64,000 nt of DNA from Coniochaeta sp. PMI_546 (GCA_021432605.1 MU271146.1:2046001-2110000), one strand, 5' to 3'. Counted from the stretch's first letter, positions 11,002 to 22,097 are shown. Notes: generated from the letters alone by a model not told the origin. Made by a program: numbers and translations.

Positions 11002-12981
11002 ATGGACTTCAACACATTCTTGCGAGGCGCCATGCCCACCTTCGCTGCTAACGCCAGCGAAGCTGGAGCCAACGCTACCAGAAGCGGCTTCCAGAGCGGC
11101 ATGATGGACAGCCTGATGCCTCTGCTCAGCATGGGTGGTAGGTCCAACCCGCTGCTGCAGGTCTTCATGCTCGTCTACAATGTCCTGGGCGCCCGCCTCG
11201 GCTTCGACCCGACCTCGGCCCTGACCTTCTTCGGCTTCCTCTGGGCCGCCAACAAGGTCTGGCGCCAGATCTACATGGCCCTGTACGGCGTCATCAACAC
11301 CTACCTGACGGCCAGCATCCACATCAGCAGCAGCGACGAGATGTACCTGCACATGATGAAGTTCCTCGCCGGCCAGCTGAGCATCGCCAACTCGCGCTCT
11401 CTGATGGCCGAGACCATGTCCAAGACCGCCTGGGAGGGCGAGGATGAGGCCGACGTCGTGGCCACGCGCATCTCGGCCGACGGGTCGGGCGTCTACCTCA
11501 ACTTCTCCAACCAGGAGGCCAAGGCGCCGCCCAGGTTCATCCCCGCCATAGGCACCCACGGCTTCTGGCACGAGGGCAGGTACTACAGGCTGCACCGCAA
11601 GCAGGAGTCGCTCTACGACGAAGGAGGATCCGGCCAGGTGCCGCAGTTCAAGGACAAGGAGAAGCTGGTCATCTCCACCCTCGGCCGCTCGCCGGAGCCG
11701 ATCAAGCAGCTCCTCCAGTACGCCAAGGAGCAGTACTACAACGACCACCACGCCATGACGGTGATCAAGCGGCCCAGCCCCCAGAACGTCCGGCGCTACG
11801 GCGGCAGGCACGCCTGGGTCCTCGTGGCCAACCGTCCCGTCCGTCCCATGAAGACGGTCGTCCTCGACCCCAAGCAGAAAGTCCAGGTCCTCACCGACAT
11901 CAACGAGTACTTGCACCCGGCCACTCCACGGTGGTACGCTAATCGCGGCATCCCCCTGCGTCGGGGCTACCTGTTCCACGGGCCCCCGGGCACGGGCAAG
12001 ACGTCGCTGTCCTTCGCCCTCGCCGGCGTCTTCGGCCTGGACATATACGTTATCTCCCTCCTCGAACCGTCCCTGACGGAAGAGGACCTCTCGGCCCTCT
12101 TCAACACCCTTCCCCGGCGCTGCGTCGTGCTGCTGGAAGACATCGACACGGCCGGCCTCTCCCGCCGCGAGGACGACCACTCCGCCGCCGACCCCCACGA
12201 ACCCACCAAAGGCGACGAAGGAAAGTCCACCCAGGCGGACAAAGAAGGCAAGCCGTCGTCGTCGTCGTCGGCCACCGCAACAACCGACCCCAACAACTGG
12301 AAGGTCTCCGACCTCGCCCGCGAGCTGCGCAAGCACCCGGCCGAGGGCGTCAAGAAGGAAGGCATCTCCCTCTCGGGCCTGCTGAACGCCATCGACGGGG
12401 TGGCCTCCCACGAGGGCCGGGTGCTGATCATGACGACCAACAAGCCCGAGTCGCTCGACGACGCCCTCATCCGGCCCGGCAGGGTGGACCTGCAGGTCGG
12501 ATTCACCAATGCCACCAGGGACCAGGCCAAGGAGCTGTTCGAGCGCATGTACGAGGCCGACAAGCACCGCCACCCGGAACTGGTCAGGAGGCAGAGGGAG
12601 GAGGAGAACGACGACGACGGGGAGGAGAGGAAGGCGAACGGCGCGGCTGCTCGTGTCGTCATCAACGGTGCGGCAACGGCGACGGTCGTGGAGTCTTCGG
12701 ACGAGCCGAAGCGGGACGGGGATCTGCGGCCGACGCAGGATGGGGGGGACGATGATTTGGTTGGGGACGAGCGCTTCGAGATCACGCAGGACGACCTGTC
12801 CAGGATAGCGGGCGAGTTCGCGCTCAAGATACCCGGGGGCCGGTTCTCGCCTGCCGAGATACAGGGGTTCCTGCTCAAGCGCAAGAAGAACCCGCGCAAG
12901 GCGCTCGGGGAGGTGGATGCCTGGGTCGAGGCCATGATTAGGCTGAAGGATAGCAAGACCAAGGTTTTGCAGGTGCAGTAG
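11002..12981 (+). CDS. BCS1-like AAA+ ATPase
   Basis: One exon, 659 residues, starting at ATG 11002 (MDFNTFLRGAMPTF). Residues about 45-100 hold a hydrophobic membrane segment followed by the BCS1 N-terminal domain. The AAA module has Walker A GPPGTGKT at about 327, Walker B CVVLLEDID at about 375, the sensor segment IMTTNKPES and RPGRVD with the arginine finger. Yeast Bcs1 is an inner mitochondrial membrane chaperone that inserts the Rieske protein into complex III. Filamentous fungi carry several longer paralogs of unknown role, and this is probably one: an insert of about 70 residues rich in Ser, Lys and acidic residues separates Walker B from the rest of the AAA core, and a second acidic disordered segment lies near residues 530-590. 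It converges with the aspartic protease gene. The family is firm, the substrate unknown. Confidence 0.93.
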   Translation: MDFNTFLRGAMPTFAANASEAGANATRSGFQSGMMDSLMPLLSMGGRSNPLLQVFMLVYNVLGARLGFDPTSALTFFGFLWAANKVWRQIYMALYGVINTYLTASIHISSSDEMYLHMMKFLAGQLSIANSRSLMAETMSKTAWEGEDEADVVATRISADGSGVYLNFSNQEAKAPPRFIPAIGTHGFWHEGRYYRLHRKQESLYDEGGSGQVPQFKDKEKLVISTLGRSPEPIKQLLQYAKEQYYNDHHAMTVIKRPSPQNVRRYGGRHAWVLVANRPVRPMKTVVLDPKQKVQVLTDINEYLHPATPRWYANRGIPLRRGYLFHGPPGTGKTSLSFALAGVFGLDIYVISLLEPSLTEEDLSALFNTLPRRCVVLLEDIDTAGLSRREDDHSAADPHEPTKGDEGKSTQADKEGKPSSSSSATATTDPNNWKVSDLARELRKHPAEGVKKEGISLSGLLNAIDGVASHEGRVLIMTTNKPESLDDALIRPGRVDLQVGFTNATRDQAKELFERMYEADKHRHPELVRRQREEENDDDGEERKANGAAARVVINGAATATVVESSDEPKRDGDLRPTQDGGDDDLVGDERFEITQDDLSRIAGEFALKIPGGRFSPAEIQGFLLKRKKNPRKALGEVDAWVEAMIRLKDSKTKVLQVQ

Positions 12982-13287
12982 GGTGTTTTGTTGGGAGAGG
13001 GAAGGGGTAAGGGGATTAGGAGCTGAAAAGGGAAAAAATTGCATGCATTTGTTTAAAAGGGGACGATGACGTTTTGACGCGACATGAATCGGTTGCTGAT
13101 ATGGTGAAGCATGAAAGAAGCGTGTTTGGTTTCTGGTCTAGCTAGGCGAGGAATGATCCCCATTCTCGGAGCCGCTATAAAAGCATAGAGTAATGAGCAT
13201 CTCTGAGAGAGGAAGCATTGATTATTTTATTGGAAAAAATGATATTAACTGCCATCTACCATCTCCATATCCATTCTGTGCAACCCT
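12982..13287. other. Convergent 3' spacer
   Basis: About 300 bp between the stops of the BCS1-like gene and the aspartic protease on opposite strands; holds both 3' ends. No gene is seen. Confidence 0.6.
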
Positions 13288-14720
13288 TCAAAGCCGCTTG
13301 GCAAACCTCATCTCCAGCTTGCCAATGTCAAACACAGCCACGAGCCCCTGCATGAAGGTGTCGCCCAGAATGTACGGCTCCTGGTCCGTGTCGGAGATGC
13401 CCGTCAGACACTTGCCCTGCCGGTTCTTCAGCTGGGGCAGGATCATGTTGGAGGGCTCGGTCCAGATCATCTGCCCGCCGATCTTGATGCCGAAGGCGGG
13501 CGCGGTGGCGTTGCAGGACGTCACGTAGCCGCCGACTTCTTGGTCGTAGACGGCGCGCGGGACGAAGGCGTTGTTGATCGCCTCGGCGATTTCTGGAGGT
13601 TTTGTGTTAGTGAGAAGGGGGAGATAATAACGGGGTTGAGGGGGTGGGAAGGGATGACATACGAAGCGGGAGGTAGTTGAGGGTCGTCCCGCTGTCGACG
13701 ATGGCCCTGGGAGAGCGGGAGGTCTGCTGCGAGATGGTGCTGCTGTTCCAGACCATCTGGTCCGTCTGGATGGTGTACCAGAAGTACTCGGCGCCTCCTT
13801 TCTGGCTCTCCCACTGTTACATATCTCGTTAGTCATGTGATTATTCAACGGGTTCTAGTTGGCGATCTAACCGTCAACAATGGTGTCGTGGTATACTCCC
13901 CGGTCTTCACGTTGGCAGGCACGCCGCCAAGAGCAAGGAAAGAATCAGCCGGCGTGCGCGACAGTCCCAGACTGAACAGCGACGGTATTTTCAGCGCGGT
14001 CGACATGGTCGACACGACGGGACTATAGCTGATGGCGTTGCTGACCGAATCCAGTCTCGGGTCGCTGGTATTGTACGCCTCTGTCAGCCCGGGCATTCCC
14101 AGGCCGAGAATGCCCGTGGAGATATCATCACCGTTCCAATATCCCGACGTCGCCAGGGCGATCTGCTGCTTCGGTACCGTGACCCCGGCGAGCGTGAGGT
14201 CCGCATAACCATACTCGCCGTTCAGGTTCGGCCCGTCGTAGCCGTTGCCGTAACTGACGTTGAAGTGCAGGTCCTTGATCGCGCCGCCGGGGAAGTCGCC
14301 CTTGAACTCCGGGCCGAACTGGCAGTTGGCCACGGCCACCTTGCGGCGGAGGTAGTCGTAGCATTGGAAACCGTTCTTCACGAACCACGTGTCGCTGCTG
14401 CCCGTATCGATGATGAGGGAGTAGTTGTGCCCTCCTGCCGTTACGTTGAGCAGGTACTCGACTTGCTGGTTCGCCGGGAGGGCGATATCTAGGCCTGCCG
14501 GTTGGGGGTCGGCGGCTTTGGCGAAGGCGCGTAAGTTGCGGAATTTGGAGCCGAGGGTAAGTCCTGGTCGGAGTGATAGCTGTCTAGACAGCGGAAGGAC
14601 GTGTTTTGCTGCCACGGCGGCCGGGGCATTCGCTGCCCTTTTCTGCTCTTCAACTGGGGCCGCGATGGAGAGGCCGAGGAGCAGGTTGCTCGCAAGGCTG
14701 TAGGTGAGCCACTTGACCAT
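13288..14720 (-). CDS. Secreted pepsin-like aspartic protease (family A1)
   Basis: Minus-strand exons 13872-14720, 13663-13813 and 13288-13592 encode 434 residues; both introns (58 and 70 bp) have good consensus and keep phase. Residues 1-21 are a signal peptide, followed by a propeptide rich in Ala and basic residues to about 80. The first catalytic motif is DTGSSD at 105-110 and the second is DSGTT from 323, as in two-lobed A1 proteases. Four N-glycosylation sequons of the type NVT, NYS, NVS and NTS are visible in the first lobe. The C-terminus has no GPI-type hydrophobic tail, so a soluble extracellular or vacuolar enzyme is more likely than a yapsin. It shares a divergent upstream region with ELP5. 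Specificity cannot be told from sequence. Confidence 0.95.
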
Positions 14721-15888
14721 GTTGAACCTGTAAGACGACTATATACACTAAGGAGAAGAAGATGGTGGAGAGTGTCGCTGAGCTAGACAACACCTTACAC
14801 AGCAAGTAGTCCCGACAAGTCAGATCCAGGGACCCGACCCGAGGCGGACTGGCAACTGTCCATTATATAGCTATCTATATTCACCATGGGACTCGCCACT
14901 AGGCTTCTCAGCGATACGGACAGATCCAGGATGAGCCGAGACTGCGGGGGTCCTTGGCTGGGAAAGTGTGCATAGAGATCGCGCATAGTATGTGACACTT
15001 GAGGGTATATTGACGTGCGGCTTCAAACAGCACAGGTCATCGCGGAATCTCCTTGGAACACCGCCTATGACAGGAGCAGAAGCAGCCAGTACTTTGTAAC
15101 TTCCGGCTCATATAGCTCTTGGCAGTTGATGGAGGCCAGCGGTAGCTGCCCCCGGTCAAAAACCCTCGGCCGGCTCTAACATCCCTGCTTCAAGAGCATG
15201 GTGGCCAAGCGGACGAAACTACGGAGGAGGTGTTGGAGTAAGCTAATCAGTCAAGTATCGACACCATCGCCATCAGCAACCGCGATGGCGAACTGATGGA
15301 GTGGACAACGATCAACAGAGCAGAGGTCCCGTGGCGTAATTGAGAAGAGTCGCAAAGTCAGGATGCTCAACATCAGTTATATTAGTTTTAATATCGGCGA
15401 TATCCTAGGTATGGACCAACTGCGCGAGCAAAGAAGGAGGGGAGGAGGACCAGAAGCAATAAATGAAAAGATAATGCACCGCGACCTCGATGTCGTCGAG
15501 TTGTAGTCGGCCGGCAGATATGCATCCATCAGCCGCCGGCAGGTACAGTCAAAGATCGGCTTGTGGCCCGGGATGATGTGCTGTGTGTGGGATGGAGTTT
15601 GGAGGAGAGATGTTGGACTGTGGTGGTGGTGTGGGTTTCTAGACGAGTGCTAAGAGAGACGAGTTTCAGGAAGTTCGTCGCTCTGATTGGTCAGGCTACC
15701 TGACTTAAAGTGCTGTTTAGTGCAGACTTCGGCAGTGCACTGCAAATTCCCAGCCAAGCCGCGGGCCAATTGGCTCGGAACATTCTCTGCCTCTTACACT
15801 CGCTCCATCAACGAGAGCCGTTCTGGAACATCTCTCAAAGATACTAGCCGCAAAGTACTGCAACATTACATTCAGCTTCGAACCCGTC
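14721..15888. other. Divergent promoter region, protease / ELP5
   Basis: About 1.2 kb between two genes transcribed away from each other. Only short open frames with no family resemblance. It must hold both promoters; I mark no specific elements. Confidence 0.5.
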
Positions 15889-17102
15889 ATGGCACCGTCT
15901 GCACAGTCTCACAGTCGAAATCACAGCCTGTTGTTGCTGCAGAAGCTGCTCAACTTGAGGGACAGCGCCAGTCCGCTCACGCTCCTCCTCGACACAATCG
16001 AGCAGAGCGCTGCACCTCTTCTGCGCGAGTTTATGGGAAGGGCTAAAGTATGTCCAGCTATTTCCGTTGTTTCTTGTGTATCTCGTGTATGGCGGGGCCA
16101 ATCCTACTTGTTGTTCTGATGAGCAATATATCTGTGTCGATCTTATCGCTACCGGCTTGGTCACATACGTGCTCACACTCGTCTCATAGATTGCTCGGAG
16201 TAAAGTCATATTCATTTCGTTCGCCACCGTGCGGAAGCCTCGTGATGCAGACATATTCATCAGAGGGCGAGGAAAGACCCTCAAGGCTCTCAAGGCCGAA
16301 ATAGCCTCACACTGCCCCCCACCGTCCGCCACAGCAGCCAAGACTGGACCCTCTGAGAGTAAGTCATGCTCATGCATCGGGAAAAATTCATCGACTAACA
16401 GTTCTCACAGGAGTACTACTCATAATAGACTCACTAAATCCCCTCGCCTCCTCAGCGCCACAGCGCCTCTCCGCATTTCTCCTGGGCATCGTCGGCCCCG
16501 GTGTATCACTGGTATCGGTCTACCACACCGATGTGCCATTGGTGCTTCCCAGGACGGTAAACGAGTATGAACCTCACCCTCTGACGATCCTCACCCACCT
16601 CGCCACTGCCATGTTCCGGGTCTGCAGCTTATACCAAGCGGTGGAGAAGAAGCGGGCCCAGAACAGGAGCTTGCCGGAACCCGAGTTCGGACTGGGCGAA
16701 GGCCGAGAGGGTGTCTTGATCGGCCTGGGGAATGACACTTCTGGCATAGTCGTCGAGATGGAGATGAGGAGACGCAGTGGCCGGAGTGTCTCTGAGAAGT
16801 TCGTGTTTGTGCCGAGTTTGCCGGGCGCGATCCTTGGGCCGGGCAGTATATCGCTGCTATCTGATCACCCCCTATTTGCTGCTCCCGGTGATGCAGAGTC
16901 CAAGCTTACGGAGAGCGAGGAGATTGAGCTTATGGACGCAACTTTCAGTCTTGGCCTGACGGAGAAGCAAAGGAGAGATCGGGAAGGAGTCGTGCTGCCG
17001 TACTTCGATGCCCAGACAGATGTTGGGTCTGGCGAAGGCGGAAGGATATTGTACGAGTTGGGTCGGGAAGACGACTTTGACGATGAGGAGGATGAGATAT
17101 GA
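15889..17102 (+). CDS. ELP5: Elongator complex subunit 5 (Elp5/Iki1)
   Basis: Exons 15889-16047, 16190-16358 and 16411-17102 give 339 residues. The introns are 142 bp (GTATGT...TAG) and 52 bp (GTAAGT...CAG, with CTAAC 13 bp before the acceptor), and phases match. Exon 2 carries the segment VIFISFATVRKP and exon 3 opens with VLLIIDSLNPLA, the two buried strands typical of the RecA-like fold of Elp5. The C-terminus is very acidic (DDFDDEEDEI), as in other fungal Elp5 proteins. Elp4, Elp5 and Elp6 form a ring that binds tRNA and works with Elp1-3 in modifying wobble uridine in the cytoplasm. No Walker motif is expected or seen. Confidence 0.88.
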
Positions 17103-18074
17103 GCTACCATGGCAATACCTCAAACTCAACTTTCGAGGATGACCGTCGGTACTGGCGGGGTACCTGATCAGATGAAGGTTTGGTCCCCATAGGCAAAGCT
17201 TGTAGGACCCCGGCCAACAAAGTTTGAGCGAGCCGATTCTCTGGCCTCAAACGGAGGAATGGGGGTTTATAAAGTTACTTGGCTCTTGACCTACTACTCA
17301 GAGAGCAATGAGTGCCTGGTCAAGTGGTCAGAGCGATCTTGAGCATGTATGGCCCATCTACAGGCGCACAGGTTCGAAACCACATCATGACATTTATTAC
17401 CACATATTACTACCTTACATAATATACAACACATATTCACCATCTCCTTCACATATTCACTATCTCCTTCACTATCTCCTTCAAGTATAATATGTAGATA
17501 TTTAAGAAGGGACCATGTTACAGAGACAATGTTTGATCATTTTGTCACTCTATGGTGGATTCAATCTATTATCGTGCCTCTTTTTTTCCCTGTAGCCTTT
17601 TCCCCCATGACATACCGTACGAGTCTCGTACTTAGATGCGCAAATCATTCCTGGCCCTTCAACTAACTGACCCTAGACTACCCAACTGGGGAAGAGGTCA
17701 AGTCTCATTTTCTCTTGCGATATAAGGGCTCTCTATAAAGATAAGTTAGTGACTCATTGTTGGCTGAATGCGATTTCCTCTCGCTCCATTTCCGTGTTGT
17801 TAATTCTCGTGACGTTCAGCACGATGTTGGCAACCGACAGGGGTGACTCGACAGCGCCGTTACAGTGACAGCTCGCTAATCTAGCGTCTCCGCCTTCCGA
17901 GATCTTAGCGCGCCACACAGCTAAAAGGCCAAGCTCAAGCCGCCACGTGATAGCGCTTGCTTAGCTTCAGCCTCATCGTACCGTTGCCAGACCCTAGTCT
18001 TCGGCATATTTCTGGGAATTTCTTTGCGTCATTCTTCCCCCGAAACTCTTCACGTCCACATCTCAACCCAAAAA
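17103..18074. other. Intergenic region with a tRNA-derived repeat
   Basis: Nearly 1 kb between ELP5 and the snRNP gene, both on the plus strand. It contains the SINE-like element at 17310-17490 and the promoter of the next gene. No protein-coding gene is seen. Confidence 0.5.
17310..17490 (+). repeat. Candidate tRNA-derived SINE-like element
   Basis: A perfect Pol III A box, TGGTCAAGTGG, lies at 17317-17327, and a one-mismatch B box, GGTTCGAAACC, at 17371-17381. The spacing of 54 bp is about 10 longer than in a short tRNA. No acceptor stem closes around them, so this is not a functional tRNA. Downstream from about 17385 to 17490 is an A/T-rich stretch with tandem TTCACTATCTCC-like units, the sort of tail seen on fungal SINEs. 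I could not find convincing target-site duplications, and ends are approximate. A decayed tRNA gene is the alternative. Confidence 0.4.
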
Positions 18075-18982
18075 ATGGCAGACCGGCACCAGAACTCCTC
18101 ACATCGCGGCGGAGGTCGGAGAGACCGTCCTAGAGGCGACGACCGCGGCCCTCGCAGAGATGACGACAGAGATAGCTCGCGCCGATACCGATCGCGCTCG
18201 CCTCGAGACAGGCCGGAGCGACCAGACCGACGAAAACGTGACTACGACACTGATCGCAGGCGACGCGATGATTCGGATAAAGTAGCTAGAGATGCACCCA
18301 GGGATAGAGAAGAAGGTCGCGATCGGCCAAGAGACCGGGGCGGCAGGAAGGAGCGCGATACCGAGAGAGATCGGGATGCGGACCGGCCACGTGAGAGGGA
18401 GCCTAAGGGTCTGCCCAGAGGTTGGTTCACATTTCTGACACCGTCTGGATTGTCAGTGGCCTTGCTAACATTTTGCCTGTAGATGCAGATCGCCCAGGGA
18501 AGCCTCCTGCGGAACAACCACCCCGCCATCGCACAGCCTCGCCGAAACGACGTTCTGCCAGCCCAAGGCGTGAACCGAGCGAAGACCGGGACCTAGAACT
18601 CCCCAGCCGTCACAGGAAAGAGAAATCGGGTACCCCTAGTGCGCACCCGGTCCATATCAAGCTCGGGAAGCGCGACGGTGACCACGACGGCGGACCGGGT
18701 AGCACTCGCTTCGATGACGCCGCTGACGACAGACCACCGGCGAATGGCGAACATGATGGGGCAACGCCTATGGATGAGGATGAGCCGGAGGACGATATCC
18801 TTGTGGAAACCGACGGGCTGGACGCTATGCAGGCCATGATGGGCTTTGGCAGCTTCGGTTCGACCAAGGGCAAGAAGATACCCGGCAACAACGTTGGTGC
18901 GGTGCGCAAGGAGAAGAAGACGGAGTACAGGCAGTACATGAACCGTGTTGGTGGATTCAATAGGCCGCTGGATAGTATATGA
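18075..18982 (+). CDS. U4/U6.U5 tri-snRNP 27 kDa protein (SNRNP27 family)
   Basis: Exons 18075-18420 and 18483-18982 give 281 residues. The 62-bp intron has a less usual GTTGGT donor but a good TGCTAACA branch site and phase. The N-terminal two thirds is a long Arg/Asp/Ser low-complexity region resembling an RS domain. The last 55 residues carry the diagnostic SNRNP27 domain: MMGFGSFGSTKGKK, then GNNVGAV, then YRQYMNRVGGFNRPLD. This nuclear protein sits at the catalytic centre of the assembling spliceosome and affects 5' splice-site choice in other organisms. The annotated start is the first ATG of the frame after the 5' leader. Identification rests on the C-terminal domain and is strong. Confidence 0.94.
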
Positions 18983-19726
18983 TGGCATATCTCGCTGAGG
19001 AGTCCTGGTCACCAGGCGGGTGGCAGCACCATGGGTGCGCCGTGTGGATCTGGTGCATGGAAGTATGGTTTACACAGTTTTGATACCCAGGCAGCTTTTG
19101 CCATGACGGATTTGCTATATCGAGAAGGGTTCGGTTTCCGCAAAAGGACAATTGACAGCATTGAGCTACAACAACCTCTCGTCGTCTCCGTGGTTGGTGT
19201 CAGAACAATTACAGCCCTGGCAACCATTCAGACTTGTCTAAAAGGTCTAACATCCGGTGATTTGGTAGCAGGCGATGTAGTGCTAGGACTGCTTGTAAGG
19301 GTTATAGCGACCAGTGCAACTGCCACTACCTCACGCAAGTAGAGCGTTTTCTTTGCACAAAGCATGGCAGGATCAAAATACTGGACAGTGCAACTCAAAC
19401 ATCATAGTTTCCATCAGTTTTGATATCTCTGTCTTTTTGTCCGCTATTCGTTCCTTCTCTTGAATTGCTTGACCCAACCTCCAAAGCCGCCGCCCCGCCA
19501 ATTGAAAAAATTCCTCGAGTCAACCTCAGTTCAACATCCAACATCACGAGTCACAACAACCTAGCACATCTCTAGCAATTTCTCTGTGTGAATATCATTT
19601 CGGATACCCGACTACTTATTCTTCGTGATTTTGTCGAGGGGGCTCAGTTCGCACCGCACCTCATAGCATATATTCAGACTCTGCATCACTCACATACCCT
19701 CTCACATCAACGGCTCAATCGTCATT
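18983..19726. other. Intergenic, no gene supported
   Basis: Holds the 3' end of the tri-snRNP gene and the promoter and leader of the Lys-rich SMAP-domain gene. Only short unrelated frames are present. Confidence 0.5.
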
Positions 19727-20725
19727 ATGGGGAAACACAACCGCCCGGCAGACGCTGCCGCGGCCGAAGTCTTAGAACTAGATCACGCCCCAGCCAAAGT
19801 CAAGAAATCCAAGAAACATAAGGACAGACATGAGTCAGAAGACGACGACCTGCCTTCAACCTCAAAACACTCCAAATCCTCCTCCACTAAGAAGCGGAAG
19901 AGGGACAAGCAGGCCGATGAGCCCGACACCCAAGCCAACCCACTGGACAAGGACAAGGACAATAACGCCTCCCCCCAACCTCTCCAGAAGAAGCATAAGA
20001 AGCACAAGGACAAGCACGCCCAGCACTCCCCCAAACCCAAGGCCGAGGCAGAAAAGGAGATGATGACTTTCGCGGAGATGCTCCTCGAGGACCGAGAGGC
20101 GACCAAGAAGCAGGAGGCTAGAGCGGCCGAGGCCAAGCGTCGGAGGGAGGAGGCGGAGGAGCGCGAGGCGGCGGCCGCGCTGGCGGAGAAGGCCGCCCGG
20201 AAGGCGCGCAAGGCGGAGAGGAAGGAGGAGAAGAAGAAGAGGAAGAGGCGTGAAATGGAGGTGGAGGAGGGGAAGGGGAAGGGCAAGGGTGCGACTGAGG
20301 TCGAGGCGGGCAGCTCCGCGGAGAGAGCTGAGAAGGGTGAGGAGAAGAAGAAGAAGAAGAAGAAGGCTAAACAGGCTTCTTCGGAGGGTGGGGATGTGAG
20401 TACATCTGCGGATGGTGGAAGTCTGAAGGTCGGTGGGAAGGGGGAGGGGAAGGGCAAGGATGAGGAAAAGAGCAAGCCTAAAGCTACGGTCGAGGATGTT
20501 GCAGAGAGGTGGAATATCGGTGGTCTCGAGGGGGGTAGCCAGAGGCAGAGCAAGTTCATGCGGTTGCTGGGCGCGAAGAAAGCCGGCATCACGCCCGTGG
20601 CTGCGGAGGTGAAGAAGGCTGGCGCCAACACGGACAAAATGGCCGACGAGCTGGAAAGGCAGTTTGAGTACGGCCGGAAGATGAAGCACGAGTCCGGCGG
20701 GCAGAAGAGAGGCTTAGGCGCTTAG
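19727..20725 (+). CDS. Lys-rich nuclear protein with C-terminal SMAP-like domain
   Basis: One exon, 332 residues. Most of the protein is charged low-complexity sequence: KKHKKHKDKH-type basic runs (residues 1-110), a long Ala/Arg/Glu helix likely to form a single helix or coiled coil (about 110-190), and several polylysine runs that look like nucleolar targeting signals. The last 65 residues hold the conserved core: VAERWNIGGLEGG, then QSKFMRLLGAKK, and ERQFEYGRKMKHESGGQKRG at the end. This matches the small acidic protein-like (SMAP) domain found at the end of nucleolar Lys-rich proteins such as human KNOP1. The molecular function of the family is poorly known. The fungal protein is probably nucleolar. 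Confidence 0.82.
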   Translation: MGKHNRPADAAAAEVLELDHAPAKVKKSKKHKDRHESEDDDLPSTSKHSKSSSTKKRKRDKQADEPDTQANPLDKDKDNNASPQPLQKKHKKHKDKHAQHSPKPKAEAEKEMMTFAEMLLEDREATKKQEARAAEAKRRREEAEEREAAAALAEKAARKARKAERKEEKKKRKRREMEVEEGKGKGKGATEVEAGSSAERAEKGEEKKKKKKKAKQASSEGGDVSTSADGGSLKVGGKGEGKGKDEEKSKPKATVEDVAERWNIGGLEGGSQRQSKFMRLLGAKKAGITPVAAEVKKAGANTDKMADELERQFEYGRKMKHESGGQKRGLGA

Positions 20726-21265
20726 AAGTGCTGGAAGCCTTTGGCCGAGACGAAGCTGAGGGAGTGGCAGGTGGGACGCAAGATTGTGGACTCGGGCGAC
20801 GTGTCGGCCAAGATTGGAATCAGGCTGCGGTCGGGACGTTGGGATAATATCTTGGGGAGGAACGACGACGACGACGGCGCCGGCTTTTTATGCGCCAACC
20901 TGAATCATCCTAGCTGAAAGTCTCCCTAACGAAACGACTTTCTCGTACAAGAGTTACATGCCACATCATTGGGACAACCTCTAGTCACATGCTTACCCAA
21001 CCGTGGCAGCATGCGAACAATGCCCCCAGTATTCTTGAAAAATTCAATATCAAAATGTCCCCACCGCTTGCTCTCCCTTCGCTTGCAATCCCTTTCTGTT
21101 CTCATGGACGACCGAAGCAATTCGGGTGCCAGGTGACATCTGTCCTGACTAGACTTCCAGTGTCCAGTTGACGGGCATCATGCAGTGGCCTGTCGGAGAA
21201 CGTCTCCATGAACTACATGGTATCATAGCCCCTTCGAATATACATAGAAATATCCCGTCCGTTGC
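20726..21265. other. Convergent 3' spacer
   Basis: Holds the 3' flanks of the SMAP-domain gene (plus) and RAMP4 (minus). No gene is seen. Confidence 0.55.
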
Positions 21266-21650
21266 TTAATCTCGGAGGAAGAGCCGTGAGAGGACCTCGA
21301 AGATGAGGCCGCCAAAGATAATGAAACCCAGGACACCTGTGCCAATTCCAGTGGTTAGCGAAAGAACAAAAACTCGAGAGCGTGTCAGAGAGGGAGAAGT
21401 ATAGAGGGCAAGCGTACCGAGCCACAGCGGGGAGATGGGCGACTTGAAGGCCTCCTTGGTCTTCTTCTTGATCTCGTCCTTGGACTTGCCGCGGTTGGCC
21501 TCCTGCTCCTTGAAGAACTTTGCGTTCGCTCGCCTTTGTTGCGGTGTTTGCGCCTATGACAATGTGATGTCAGTATATAGAACGGAACGAGGTATGGCCG
21601 ATCGACTCCTTTTTGCGGTTCCTGCATGGGAGGGGGCGCCTGCTTACCAT
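21266..21650 (-). CDS. Stress-associated ER protein RAMP4/SERP1 (Ysy6-like)
   Basis: Minus-strand exons 21648-21650, 21418-21553 and 21266-21336 encode 69 residues. The first coding exon is only the ATG, directly followed by a GTAAGC donor; the second begins AQTPQQRRANAKF. The phase is kept through both introns (94 and 81 bp). RAMP4 hallmarks are visible: a basic cytosolic N-terminus with QRRANAKF and a KSKDEIKKKTKE segment, then PISPLWLGVLGFIIFGGLIF, a single C-terminal membrane anchor. RAMP4 binds the Sec61 translocon and stabilises membrane proteins under ER stress. It is divergent from the small mitochondrial-type gene at 22098. Confidence 0.92.
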
Positions 21651-22097
21651 TGTGGATGATGTTGTGAAGGAAGGGTTGAATGATTGAAACGAGAAACGAG
21701 ATGGAAATGAGCCGGTCGATGGTTATAAAGCTCAAACCAGACTTGCGGAAATAGGAAGCAGATATGCAGAAGAGCGAGTTTGGCGACCTGGGCGCGTGCA
21801 ATGGCTCGAGAAGCAAGTTCGTTGATCTATCAAGGGCGGAATGCTGGGGACAGATCTCCCGGGTGAACCTTAAGGCCAAGCTGGCCAGCGAGCGCAGAGC
21901 TACTGCTACGGCGGACAGGGGGTTAGTTAGTACCTTAGCATCCCGGCTCTTGTGGGGATCGGGCCTATCACCGGCGCAGTGGGTCTTTCCGCTCATCAAC
22001 CTCCACTCAGCCTTGTCTCTTCTTAATCCACTCTCTCAAACCACACGTGCCTCTACACGTATCTTCAACTACGTCGGAGTCATAGCGAACGCCCATA
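21651..22097. other. Divergent promoter, RAMP4 / small membrane protein
   Basis: Only 447 bp separate two start codons on opposite strands, so both promoters and 5' leaders lie here. Confidence 0.6.

Noticed and set aside
10996-13044. 682-codon open frame antisense to the BCS1-like gene
   Set aside because: GC-rich third positions remove stops from the opposite strand. The plus strand has clear AAA motifs; the antisense translation has none.
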